A DNA stretch of 16,139 nt from contig DAOTTV010000015.1 in assembly GCA_034437755.1 (NCBI GenBank), positions 1-16,139 of the forward strand, in the 5' to 3' direction. A program made the translations under genes and the position numbers. Origin of the DNA: JAUZRW01 sp034437755. Its GTDB lineage: Bacteria; Chloroflexota; Anaerolineae; Aggregatilineales; Phototrophicaceae. The notes below the pieces were generated by a model. The model was given only the letters and a program-made list of their open reading frames with translations. It made no database searches and had not been told where the DNA came from. This document shows, in pieces, positions 1 to 6,497 of this stretch; positions within the stretch are counted from its first letter, which is position 1, and every line of letters starts with the position of its first letter.

Positions 1-765
1 ATTTACTTGATTGATCCGTCGGCGCGCTCGTCGCAACGGGTGGCAAGCGGTGATGCGGACGGTCGTTACTTCACATTCACCGAGTCGAACTCGGTCTATT
101 CATCGCCGGATGGCAGTAATATCTTCTTCACCGTACCGGATGGCTTGACTAACCGCACGGTTCGCATCCTCGCCGCGCCCGTTGATAGCCTCGACGCGCC
201 GGAAACTGTGGTCGATCGCTTTGCGCTGATGCCGAGCTTATCGGCATTGCCGTATGTGCCGGGTAACGCCTCAGCACAGGTCTCGCCGGATGGTCGTTAT
301 CTCGCAGTGGTACAGAATACGCCCAACAACGATGCGACGCTCAACGTGATTGATCTCTCTGCGCCGGACTTACCACCGATTCAGATCAGTGCGGGCGACC
401 GTCGGGATACCTTCAACGAGGTGGTGTTCTCCGATGATAGTTCGCTCCTGTTCTACGTGGCGGGGGCTGATGCGGGGGGGAACAACTCGCTCTTCGTCCT
501 CAACCTCTCGACCGGTAGCGAATCGCGGGTGACGCGTGGTCGCTTCGCACAGGGCGTGCTATCGCCCGCAGCGAACCTGATGGCGGTCATGAAGTGGGAA
601 GTCTTCAATGAAGAAGAACCGCCGTACTTGACGCTTCTCATCCTCGATACCTTCAGCACGGCCGAGGCTGTCATCTATGACGAACTGGAAACCGACGATC
701 GCGGCAATCAGATTAACCCGAGCTTTGCCTATCCGCTCTCGTGGCGCGCTGGCTCTGGTTCATAA
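1..765 (+). CDS. PD40/TolB-like beta-propeller protein, C-terminal part (5' end outside window)
   Basis: The frame is open from the first base, so the TTG at 7 is not a real start and the N-terminus lies upstream of the window. The visible 254 residues have the repeating pattern of PD40/WD40-like blades: SSPDGSNIFFTVPDG, VSPDGRYLAVVQ, FSDDSSLLFYVAG and LSPAANLMAVMKWE. Each is a short SPDG-type turn followed by a hydrophobic strand, and they are separated by 'LNVIDLSAP' and 'LFVLNLSTGS'-like strands. Such propellers are usually exported or envelope-associated scaffolds (TolB-like), or the N-terminal half of S9 peptidases. No peptidase domain follows here, because the protein ends shortly after the last blade. 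The gene converges on the metalloprotease gene through a strong hairpin. The fold is clear; the function cannot be told from this fragment. Confidence 0.85.
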   Translation: MYLIDPSARSSQRVASGDADGRYFTFTESNSVYSSPDGSNIFFTVPDGLTNRTVRILAAPVDSLDAPETVVDRFALMPSLSALPYVPGNASAQVSPDGRYLAVVQNTPNNDATLNVIDLSAPDLPPIQISAGDRRDTFNEVVFSDDSSLLFYVAGADAGGNNSLFVLNLSTGSESRVTRGRFAQGVLSPAANLMAVMKWEVFNEEEPPYLTLLILDTFSTAEAVIYDELETDDRGNQINPSFAYPLSWRAGSGS

Positions 766-776
766 ATGAAACAGAT

Positions 777-817
777 CGGACACCCCGCACGCCTGCGATT
801 GTGCGTGTGGGTGTCCG
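777..817. terminator. Strong hairpin between convergent genes, probable bidirectional terminator
   Basis: Arms at 777-792 and 803-817 (CGGACACCC...GCACGC against GCGTGTGGGTGTCCG) pair over about 15 bp with one bulge and a loop of about 10 nt. The hairpin lies 11 nt after the stop of the propeller gene and 16 nt before the stop of the convergent protease gene. There is no clear U-tract on either strand, so termination activity is inferred from position and stem strength. Confidence 0.6.
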
Positions 818-832
818 CCGGCGCTGGTATGA

Positions 833-3148
833 TCAACGCGGCGCGATGAATTGTGTCGCGTCCCACGCTTCGTTATCTGCTTGTGTAATGGCTGAATCTG
901 CGCCATCGCTGACGCGGATTGACCATGTGCTGAACTGGCAATCGTTGCTGTTCATATGGGCAATGGTGTTGAGTACGATGATATAGGCCCGATCATAAAG
1001 CGTTGTATCGACTGTGCCCGCCTGCCCCAGATCGTAGACCGTGCCGACATTCGCGCTCTCGTCGATGCCGACGACGAACAGCGCAATATCCGGCGAGCGC
1101 ACAAGCTCGAAGTTATACACGCCCTCACGACTGATCTCGACGTAATCGACACCGAGTTCCTGCACGCCGTTGGAATTTGGACGCACTGTACCTGTGCCGA
1201 CAACTTCGGCTTCGATCGTGACTGTATGGTTGAAGCGTTTTGCTAGCGCATAATCGAGAAGCAAGTTACGAATCGCCATGCGTTCGATCACTTCCTGTGG
1301 GGATGTGCCGAGTTCGTCCAACGCTTCATAAAAGCCCGTCAAGCCCTCGCCGGTGGACATATACTCCCAGATGAATTGATAGCTCTCCACGCCTAGATCA
1401 CGGGTGAAAGAATCGACCATCACCCACTCGCCATAAATCCGCAAACTGCGCCGATCATTCACGCCGACACACACATCTGTCGCGCGGAAGACATCGCTGG
1501 TATGATCGAAAACGTCGGTCACAGTCGGGTAAACCAGCGTCTCAATCCATGATGCCCCCGCTTCATAAAAGCCGAAGTACGCGTCATTGACATCATAGCC
1601 AAACTGGATGTTATGGTGAATCTCATGGGCGGCGGTGGTTTTCATCAGGTCGATCGCGTATGCTTCAGGGATGCCGTCCATATCGTTTTCAATCGCGAGA
1701 TAGCTATAAGCCGCGAAGACTTCGGTCTCTTCGGTATTGGGGTTGTTGCCGACGACGTTTTCTGGGCTAGCATAGCCGATCGCGCTGAATTCGCTGATGT
1801 CCACCACGTATACGTCAAGGCGTTCGTCGCCACCTTCGCCACAATCAGCCGGTGGTTGTCGCCAGCCGAGGCGGTTGAACTGAATATCCAGCGAGCGTTC
1901 GATGGCGGATGCCATCTCTTCGACATAGGCGACAGTCGTCGCATCGCGTCCAGTGAGGGTGTAATGGATGAGGAAGGTCTCGCCTTCGTACAGGCGCGTC
2001 GGGCCGCTGAGCGTGGGACGGTCGCCGCGCTCCGCTAGTGAGCAATCGAACGTGCCGAAATCGGGCGCACTCGCCACTACATTGTCGATCACCTGTGGGG
2101 TGTTGACCCCGACGACCAGCTGATATTCACCGATGCTGTTGATCGTAATCAAGCCGATCTTGTAATCGCCGGCTTCGCTCACGGTATAGCTCAATGCCGA
2201 GTTATAGCCGCCGCCGCTATCGTCATCTTCGGCGTAGACTGTCTCTTGCGACATATCCAGCACGTAAATATAAGTATCGACGAAGCCCACGCCCGCCGCA
2301 TAAACGTAGATGGTATCGCCGGCGTTCAGCTCTTCGAGCGTGATGATGATTTCATCGTCACTGTTGACGAAAATGCCTTCGTAAGTCTCGATTTCGCCCG
2401 CGCGGATCGCTTCCACAGGCAGGACTTCGGTCGTCAGCGCGGATGGGTCATCAGTTGTGCTGGTGTCGCCACCGAGTAATTCGCCGAGGCTCTCGGCTTG
2501 GGTAGCGCTCTCTGTGCGTTCGTCGGCTTGTTCCGATAAGATGCCGCCGAGTGAGGATTCGGTGTTCTCGGGCGTGGTGGGGTCGTCGCGCTCACCACCG
2601 AGTAAGCCGCCTAGACTGCTGGGACTCTCGCTCTCTTGCTGGGGCGATTCGTCATCGCGACTGCCGAGCAACTCGCCTGGCCCGTCGCTTGTATCGACGC
2701 TGGCAACATCGACGATCTGAGCGAAGGCGGTATCGTCCAGCGGTATAGTGTCGTTCAGGCTAATCCACAGGCGATACCCGCCACTGCCTTCGGCGGCAAT
2801 CAGCTTGAGCATATAGTTATCCGCACGGGTGACTGTATACGCGAGACCGGCTTGATTGCGGCTGGTGGGGGTCAAATCATCGCGCAAGTTGTTGACTTGC
2901 ATCGCATCGGTGAAGCGCAAATGCGGCGTGAGATTTTGTGTGCCTTCGGCATAGACATAAACCGTATCTTCCGCCGAGAGTGACATAATGACGCGCAATT
3001 CGTCGCCTGCTTGCCTCAGCACACCGTCGAATTGCTGGTATGTCCCACGAAAATTCGCCAGCGCGATGTTACCCTGTGCGCTGACGGAAATGCTCAGTAT
3101 CCACGCGATAACCAGTAAAGCAACAATTCTCAATCGCGTCAAACCCAT
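833..3148 (-). CDS. Secreted PPC-domain protein with HExxH metalloprotease-like domain
   Basis: This is a 771-residue exported protein. The frame stays open to a TTG at 3169, but an AGGAG ribosome binding site (3160-3164) lies inside that extension, 11 nt before the ATG at 3148, so ATG is chosen. Residues 1-24 form a signal peptide (TRLR, hydrophobic core, SVSA before Gln25). Two beta-rich pre-peptidase C-terminal (PPC)-like domains follow at about 33-132 and 245-350, each with 'D-T-(I/V)-YVYA' and '(S/A)YTV...(D/N)Y' signatures. Between them is an acidic Ser/Asp/Glu-rich linker with four LGxLLGG-type motifs. Residues 360-640 carry HEIHH (508-512) followed 17 residues later by Glu529 in FYEAGASWIE, the pattern of a gluzincin-like zinc site. 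The likely role is an extracellular or surface protease; substrate and exact peptidase family are unknown. The small anchored protein at 3293-3709 lies upstream on the same strand. Confidence 0.88.
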   Translation of the reverse strand: MGLTRLRIVALLVIAWILSISVSAQGNIALANFRGTYQQFDGVLRQAGDELRVIMSLSAEDTVYVYAEGTQNLTPHLRFTDAMQVNNLRDDLTPTSRNQAGLAYTVTRADNYMLKLIAAEGSGGYRLWISLNDTIPLDDTAFAQIVDVASVDTSDGPGELLGSRDDESPQQESESPSSLGGLLGGERDDPTTPENTESSLGGILSEQADERTESATQAESLGELLGGDTSTTDDPSALTTEVLPVEAIRAGEIETYEGIFVNSDDEIIITLEELNAGDTIYVYAAGVGFVDTYIYVLDMSQETVYAEDDDSGGGYNSALSYTVSEAGDYKIGLITINSIGEYQLVVGVNTPQVIDNVVASAPDFGTFDCSLAERGDRPTLSGPTRLYEGETFLIHYTLTGRDATTVAYVEEMASAIERSLDIQFNRLGWRQPPADCGEGGDERLDVYVVDISEFSAIGYASPENVVGNNPNTEETEVFAAYSYLAIENDMDGIPEAYAIDLMKTTAAHEIHHNIQFGYDVNDAYFGFYEAGASWIETLVYPTVTDVFDHTSDVFRATDVCVGVNDRRSLRIYGEWVMVDSFTRDLGVESYQFIWEYMSTGEGLTGFYEALDELGTSPQEVIERMAIRNLLLDYALAKRFNHTVTIEAEVVGTGTVRPNSNGVQELGVDYVEISREGVYNFELVRSPDIALFVVGIDESANVGTVYDLGQAGTVDTTLYDRAYIIVLNTIAHMNSNDCQFSTWSIRVSDGADSAITQADNEAWDATQFIAPR

Positions 3149-3292
3149 ACAATCTGTAACTCCTAGCAACTATCTACAGCATTTACACAGTGTGCAGACA
3201 GTCATTATCCTAACGGGTGTCGTGTCTATAAGCATCTTACAGCAAATCGCGCGATTGGAGTCAACAGAATCGGGTGAATATCGGCGACTGGC
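3149..3292 (-). promoter_or_regulatory. Leader region of metalloprotease gene with weak promoter candidate
   Basis: A GATAAT hexamer on the minus strand (plus-strand ATTATC, 3204-3209) is a reasonable -10 box, with only a poor -35 (TTATAG) 16 nt upstream. The AGGAG Shine-Dalgarno at 3160-3164 fixes the ATG start at 3148. Read-through from the upstream small gene is an alternative. Confidence 0.3.
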
Positions 3293-3709
3293 TCAGGTTG
3301 TGGCGCATTCGCTGTATTGATAGATGTAAGCGCCGCCGGTCATGCTGTTTTCGTAGATGCGCTGTTGCGTATCAGCGAAGCCGCCCGCCGCCCGGTCACC
3401 GGTGGCTAGCCCGCTGGTTAACTCGCGGCGATACTCGCGATACCAGCGCCGCACCTCAACCGGCGTGTCAGACGTGGCGTAGAGGATCTCGGTGATGCCG
3501 GTTGCTCGCTGGCGATACGATCCCGCTTGTTCGATTTCGACGATACGTGCATCCGGGTAGATGGGCATCCAGCGCTCAATATCCGCCCGGCAAGAGACGT
3601 CGATCATCACGATCCACGCTGTGCTACAGATGCCAATCCCGACCAGAATCAGGATAAGGCTCAGGAATAGGCGCGATCCGTTGTTGCCACTGTGTTCGTA
3701 TGCCGCCAC
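3293..3709 (-). CDS. Small single-pass membrane-anchored protein, unknown function
   Basis: A 138-residue protein starting with GTG; an AAAGGA ribosome binding site lies 8 nt upstream and supports this start. Residues 1-14 are polar, 15-37 form one hydrophobic segment (LFLSLILILVGIGI...), and the remaining ~100 residues are soluble and probably outside the membrane. The soluble part contains 'MPIYPDARIVEIEQ', 'TEILYATSDTPVEVRRWYREYRREL' and a final 'GGAYIYQY'. This layout (a pressure-like 'YPDA' strand, then a strand, 'D.P.EV..WY...L' helix and two strands) resembles small anchored or lipoprotein domains that I have seen in Chloroflexota. I cannot attach a function. It has its own promoter candidate at 3752-3779 and may feed transcription into the metalloprotease gene 144 nt downstream. 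Confidence 0.75.
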   Translation of the reverse strand: MAAYEHSGNNGSRLFLSLILILVGIGICSTAWIVMIDVSCRADIERWMPIYPDARIVEIEQAGSYRQRATGITEILYATSDTPVEVRRWYREYRRELTSGLATGDRAAGGFADTQQRIYENSMTGGAYIYQYSECATT

Positions 3710-3751
3710 TGCGTTAGTCCTTTAGGTCGTTTGCTGTTGGTATCGCTGGTT

Positions 3752-3779
3752 ATTATTCCACAGCTCGATGATGTTTCAA
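3752..3779 (-). promoter_or_regulatory. Sigma-70-type promoter for the small membrane protein
   Basis: On the minus strand, TTGAAA (3774-3779) and AATAAT (3752-3757) are each 5/6 matches to the -35 and -10 consensus, with a 16-nt spacer. The start codon (3709) lies about 40 nt downstream of the -10 box. The rest of 3710-3844 is AT-rich and I see no gene in it. Confidence 0.5.
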
Positions 3780-3916
3780 TGAAGGATGAAATGTTGTTGG
3801 TGAATAGATTCGATGACTTTAGCTCTTGTGATAAATAATCTAGTTCTTTCGTATCTTGCGTGGTCAAACTCTTTTTGTCCCCCTTTTGAAAAAAGGGAAC
3901 GCTAAAAACTTTTGCT

Positions 3917-3939
3917 TTTTGAACGCATAGCGTTCAAAA
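3917..3939. repeat. Perfect 10-bp inverted repeat
   Basis: TTTTGAACGC and GCGTTCAAAA flank a 3-nt loop (ATA). It is part of the intergenic element and is not next to a gene end, so it is more likely a repeat-family hairpin than a terminator. Confidence 0.7.
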
Positions 3940-3965
3940 TGACGGGTCTTTCGTATCTTGCGTGG

Positions 3966-4000
3966 TTTTTGTTGTAGGGGCTTTGCCCCCGCAACAAAAA
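3966..4000. repeat. Nested hairpin with 9-bp outer stem and G4/C4 inner stem
   Basis: TTTTTGTTG (3966-3974) pairs exactly with CAACAAAAA (3992-4000), and GGGG (3977-3980) pairs with CCCC (3986-3989) inside it. It follows directly on the internal repeat copy. A degenerate version of its right arm (TGCCCCTGCAATAAAA) occurs at about 15949-15964 in the second element. Confidence 0.7.
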
Positions 4001-4138
4001 CTGCGCGACATCCCAAAGAACCAATAACCTTCGGTTAGTTGTTGGCGAGAGATGTGGTGTAAGGGTTTGCTACAGCGAACCCGCGGGCGCACTACTGTTA
4101 AAGCCCGCTCACAAAGCGCGCTTGACCACGCATGATAC

Positions 4139-4168
4139 AAAAAAACCCTTCGCGGGTCAGCGAAGGGT
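4139..4168 (-). terminator. Intrinsic terminator of the HtrA-like gene
   Basis: On the minus strand a 9-bp stem (ACCCTTCGC/GCGAAGGGT, plus-strand arms 4145-4153 and 4160-4168) with a 6-nt loop is followed at once by seven U residues (A-run 4139-4145). It lies 44 nt beyond the stop codon at 4212. Its U-tract merges with the right end of the 300-bp repeat element. Confidence 0.85.
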
Positions 4169-4211
4169 GGTGTCTGTGATTCGTGTAAAGGTGTGATGGG
4201 CGCGTGTGCGG

Positions 4212-5156
4212 TCAGGCTTTTTCGCCGACGGTGATGCTCAACTCGGTGAGTTGACCACCGCGCACAACCTGTAGTGAGGTTGCCTGCCCGATGCGATTCC
4301 CTGTGAGCAGTGCCATCAATTCGTCGATCTGCTCGACGCTCTCGCCATCTAAACTGACCAGAATATCACCGACGAGTAGCCCGTCATTTGCCGCGGGGCT
4401 ATCGGCTTCGACCGAGACGACGAGCAAGCCTGTGTCCTGTTCGATCGCTTCGGCGACGGTATCGGGCAGGTGCGCCGGTTGCAAGCCGAGTCCCAGATAG
4501 CCCTGTTTCATCTTGCCGTGTTCTTGCAGGGTGGCGATGGTGGTGCGGATGGTCGTTACGGGGACGGTCACGCTGATGCCGCGCCCGAAGCCGGACGTGT
4601 TCACGCCGTGAATAGTGCCATCGCCGCTGACGAGCGCGCCGCCACTGAAGCCCGGATACATGACGACATCGGTCTGGATGTAGCCATCGACTAGCATCTG
4701 CCAGTTGCGTCGCCGTCCTTTGCGCCCGCGCTTTTTGCGACGTTCGCGCCGTTTTTCCTGTAGGCTACTGCTGACCAGCGCGCTGACTACGCCCAGCGTC
4801 GCCTGTACTTGCTCGCCTGGCTTGCCCAGTGCCAGCACTAGATTGCCGACTTTCAGCGTGTCGTTATCGCCCCATGTGGCGGCGGTTAGCTGGGTATCGG
4901 CTTTCAAAACGGCGAGATCATTCTGTGGGTCGCGCCCGATGAGCGTTGCATCATAAGATGCGCCTTCGTGCGTGGTCACCGTGATCTGCTCATCGCGCTC
5001 GACGACGTGATTGCTGGTGATGATGATCCCGTCCTCGCTGTAGACTAAGCCTGTCGCGGGCAGGCGACGGCGGGCGCTGACGCTCACAATCGACGGTGTG
5101 ACGGTCGCGACGACGGTGCCCATTGCATCGGATAGTGCCTGTAATGTGTTTGCCAT
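4212..5156 (-). CDS. HtrA-like serine protease (trypsin domain + PDZ), no export signal
   Basis: A 314-residue chymotrypsin-fold protease of the HtrA/Deg type. The catalytic triad is visible: His50 in TSNHVV, Asp80 in PQNDLAVLK and Ser171 in PGFSGGAL. A PDZ domain spans about 218-310 (GYLGLGLQPA, then SPAANDGLLVGDILVSLDGE). HtrA enzymes degrade or refold damaged envelope proteins. This one begins directly with MANTLQALSDAM and has no hydrophobic leader, so it appears cytoplasmic, or it depends on another anchor. A very basic insert of about 16 residues (135-150, EKRRERRKKRGRKGRRR region) sits in the loop before the active serine. The ATG start has AGGAAG about 11 nt upstream. A terminator follows the gene. 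Assignment of the family is firm; location and substrates are not. Confidence 0.92.
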   Translation of the reverse strand: MANTLQALSDAMGTVVATVTPSIVSVSARRRLPATGLVYSEDGIIITSNHVVERDEQITVTTHEGASYDATLIGRDPQNDLAVLKADTQLTAATWGDNDTLKVGNLVLALGKPGEQVQATLGVVSALVSSSLQEKRRERRKKRGRKGRRRNWQMLVDGYIQTDVVMYPGFSGGALVSGDGTIHGVNTSGFGRGISVTVPVTTIRTTIATLQEHGKMKQGYLGLGLQPAHLPDTVAEAIEQDTGLLVVSVEADSPAANDGLLVGDILVSLDGESVEQIDELMALLTGNRIGQATSLQVVRGGQLTELSITVGEKA

Positions 5157-5273
5157 AAACGCTATATCTTCCTACTATTGGTCTGCGTTGCGTTTATCAT
5201 CACACATTGAGCGCGGTTGATGCATCCGACTTATAGCGAGGACAGCCCTACCCACATGGCTAGGATGCGAGCC

Positions 5274-5300
5274 GGGGATCGCACGCTGTGTGCCATCCCC
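5274..5300 (-). terminator. Hairpin after the HdeD-family gene, probable terminator
   Basis: GGGGAT-c-GCAC (5274-5284) pairs with GTGC-c-ATCCCC (5290-5300) around a 5-nt loop, giving ten base pairs with one C-C mismatch. It lies 27 nt past the HdeD-family stop (minus strand). There is no U-tract, so the role is inferred. Confidence 0.5.
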
Positions 5301-5326
5301 TGTGATTTTGCGCGTTGTGCGCGTGC

Positions 5327-5899
5327 TTAGCTGAAGGCGTCGGCGCGGTTGCTTTCGTTGTCATCGCTCAGCAGATCACGATAGCGGAAGGCAACCATAA
5401 TCAACATGATGCCGAAAGCGATGGCGTAGATACCGATCACTGTTGCGATCGCCAGCGCACCACTCACCGGGTTGAACAGCGCAAACAGACCGAACAAGAC
5501 TGAGAATGTACCAGCGAGTGCGAGGAAAATCTCGTTCTCGATTTCTTCACGCATTGTCCAGGCGTTTGCCAGTTGGATAGCACCCGTGATGATTGCCCAG
5601 AATGCAATCACGTAGAGTAAAGTCAAACCGGCGATGAAAGGCGCGAAGAACGCCGCCAGACCGGCTAAAATGCTGATAACACCTTCGAACAAGTTCCACG
5701 CGCGTCCATTCGTGTTCGCGTGATGGAACAGGGCATGATAAATCGAGAAGCCACCGTCAATCAGCGCGTAAGCACCGAAGATCAGGATGAAGGATGTCAG
5801 TGTGATGCCGGGAAATATAATCGCTAAAATACCAAAAACAATCGAAAATAGACCGCGTACAAGTGGTAACCACCAATTGCGAGATAGTGTGTTTAACAA
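5327..5899 (-). CDS. HdeD family (DUF308) membrane protein
   Basis: A 190-residue inner-membrane protein with six hydrophobic segments (roughly 12-30, 34-52, 71-89, 92-113, 124-144 and 147-167) and a polar acidic tail. The N-terminus LSRNWWLPLVRGLFSIVFGILAIIFPGIT is the typical opening of the HdeD family. HdeD is associated with acid resistance in enterobacteria; elsewhere the role is undefined. The start is TTG at 5899, supported by a strong AAGGAGA Shine-Dalgarno (5909-5915) 9 nt upstream and by the family N-terminus; there is no ATG near it. The gene is divergent from the STAS-like gene at 6071, and the ~170 bp between them holds promoters for both. A weak hairpin terminator follows. Confidence 0.9.
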   Translation of the reverse strand: MLNTLSRNWWLPLVRGLFSIVFGILAIIFPGITLTSFILIFGAYALIDGGFSIYHALFHHANTNGRAWNLFEGVISILAGLAAFFAPFIAGLTLLYVIAFWAIITGAIQLANAWTMREEIENEIFLALAGTFSVLFGLFALFNPVSGALAIATVIGIYAIAFGIMLIMVAFRYRDLLSDDNESNRADAFS

Positions 5900-5993
5900 G
5901 TGAATCTCTCTCCTTATTTGTCATAACGTCTTGTATTCAATGTAACCTTTGTGTGTATAAATGCTGTAAGCGATGTCTCAGGATTGTGTAAGT

Positions 5994-6026
5994 TTGTTAC
6001 ATCTTGTTACAAAAACGTGCTACAAT
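5994..6026 (+). promoter_or_regulatory. Promoter/operator candidate: tandem TTGTTACA and -10 box
   Basis: TTGTTACA occurs twice in direct orientation at 5994-6001 and 6004-6011 (10-bp period, one helical turn), and an inverted TGTAAC lies at 5941-5946. TACAAT (6021-6026) is a good -10 box without a good -35, so activation by a protein bound at the repeats is plausible. The STAS-like start (6071) is 45 nt downstream, with a GGAG ribosome binding site at 6057-6060. Confidence 0.4.
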
Positions 6027-6070
6027 GTATGCAATTTGTAAATCATCATTACACTGGAGAGTAAAGTATC

Positions 6071-6454
6071 ATGCCGATCATTGTAAAACGTCCGGAAGCT
6101 GGTATTTATCATGCTGATTGGCAAAGGAACGTGACGACCGACGAAGTCGACCGTGCCATCCATGAATTGAGCGATATGGCAACTGAGCACCATGATAGCC
6201 GCCTCGTGTGCATTGTCGATTTGACCAATTGCACCAATATTCCCTTTGATTTACAGAATTTGCGTCGCATTGCTGAATTTGATGATCGCATGGATAGCTT
6301 TGTCGTGGTGCAGGCGACGACCATCGCACAGGTGATGGGGAATATGCTGGATACCATCTCGCGCCGTAATTTCAAGTTTGCGGCTACGCTGGATGAGGCG
6401 ATAGAACTATCGCGGGAGTTGCTGGACGCGAATCAATCGCGCCCGATGTCATAA
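6071..6454 (+). CDS. Small STAS/SpoIIAA-like protein, unknown function
   Basis: A 127-residue soluble protein with ATG start and a GGAGAG site about 8 nt upstream. I do not recognise a close family. The order of predicted elements is: two N-terminal strands (PIIVKRP; IYHADWQ), a helix (TDEVDRAIHELSDMA), a buried strand (RLVCIVDLTN), a helix (FDLQNLRRIAEFD), a strand (MDSFVVVQ), a helix (IAQVMGNMLDTIS), a strand (NFKFAATL) and a final helix (DEAIELSRELL). This is the alternating alpha/beta pattern of STAS-domain and SpoIIAA-like proteins, which bind partner kinases, phosphatases or lipids. No phosphorylatable Ser/Thr motif of the anti-anti-sigma type can be assigned with confidence. The gene converges on the antiporter gene. 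The CDS is firm; the fold assignment is tentative. Confidence 0.85.
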   Translation: MPIIVKRPEAGIYHADWQRNVTTDEVDRAIHELSDMATEHHDSRLVCIVDLTNCTNIPFDLQNLRRIAEFDDRMDSFVVVQATTIAQVMGNMLDTISRRNFKFAATLDEAIELSRELLDANQSRPMS

Positions 6455-6457
6455 GCT

Positions 6458-6488
6458 GGGGCGGTTGGACTTATGCGACCAGCCCCCC
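6458..6488. terminator. Weak hairpin between convergent genes
   Basis: GGGG-c-GGTTGG (6458-6468) can pair with CCAGCC-CCCC (6479-6488) with one G-U pair and one mismatch. It fills the 43-nt gap between the STAS-like and antiporter stop codons. There is no U-tract; a terminator role is only suggested by position. Confidence 0.35.
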
Positions 6489-6497
6489 TCTGCTGTA

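Larger units (their letters stand above)
3845..4144. repeat. 300-bp hairpin-rich element with inverted-repeat ends (MITE-like)
   Basis: The left end (3845-3867) and right end (4122-4144) are inverted copies of each other. The core GTATCTTGCGTGGTCAA (3851-3867) recurs on the other strand at 4122-4138 with one mismatch. A third partial copy in direct orientation lies inside (3953-3966). A fourth copy with about 40 bp of further similarity is found at 15785. Inside are three hairpins: CCCTTTT/AAAAGGG (3882-3897), a perfect 10-bp stem (3917-3939) and a 9-bp stem with inner GGGG/CCCC (3966-4000). Below them is an imperfect CCAATAACC stem (4021-4047). No frame of useful length encodes a transposase; short open frames across it only read through the repeats. 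This is consistent with a non-autonomous mobile or REP/BOX-type element. Confidence 0.6.

Noticed and set aside
3149..3169. TTG start giving a longer metalloprotease
   Set aside because: The AGGAG Shine-Dalgarno lies inside this extension, and the signal peptide is better formed from the ATG at 3148.
3934..4140. 68-residue minus-strand open frame in the intergenic element
   Set aside because: It only reads through inverted repeats, has no ribosome binding site, and its end matches the repeat head; a similar chance frame occurs at 3661-3867.
3845..4144. CRISPR array or tRNA cluster
   Set aside because: The repeats are few, irregularly spaced and inverted, without spacers of equal length; no cloverleaf with conserved T-loop was found.
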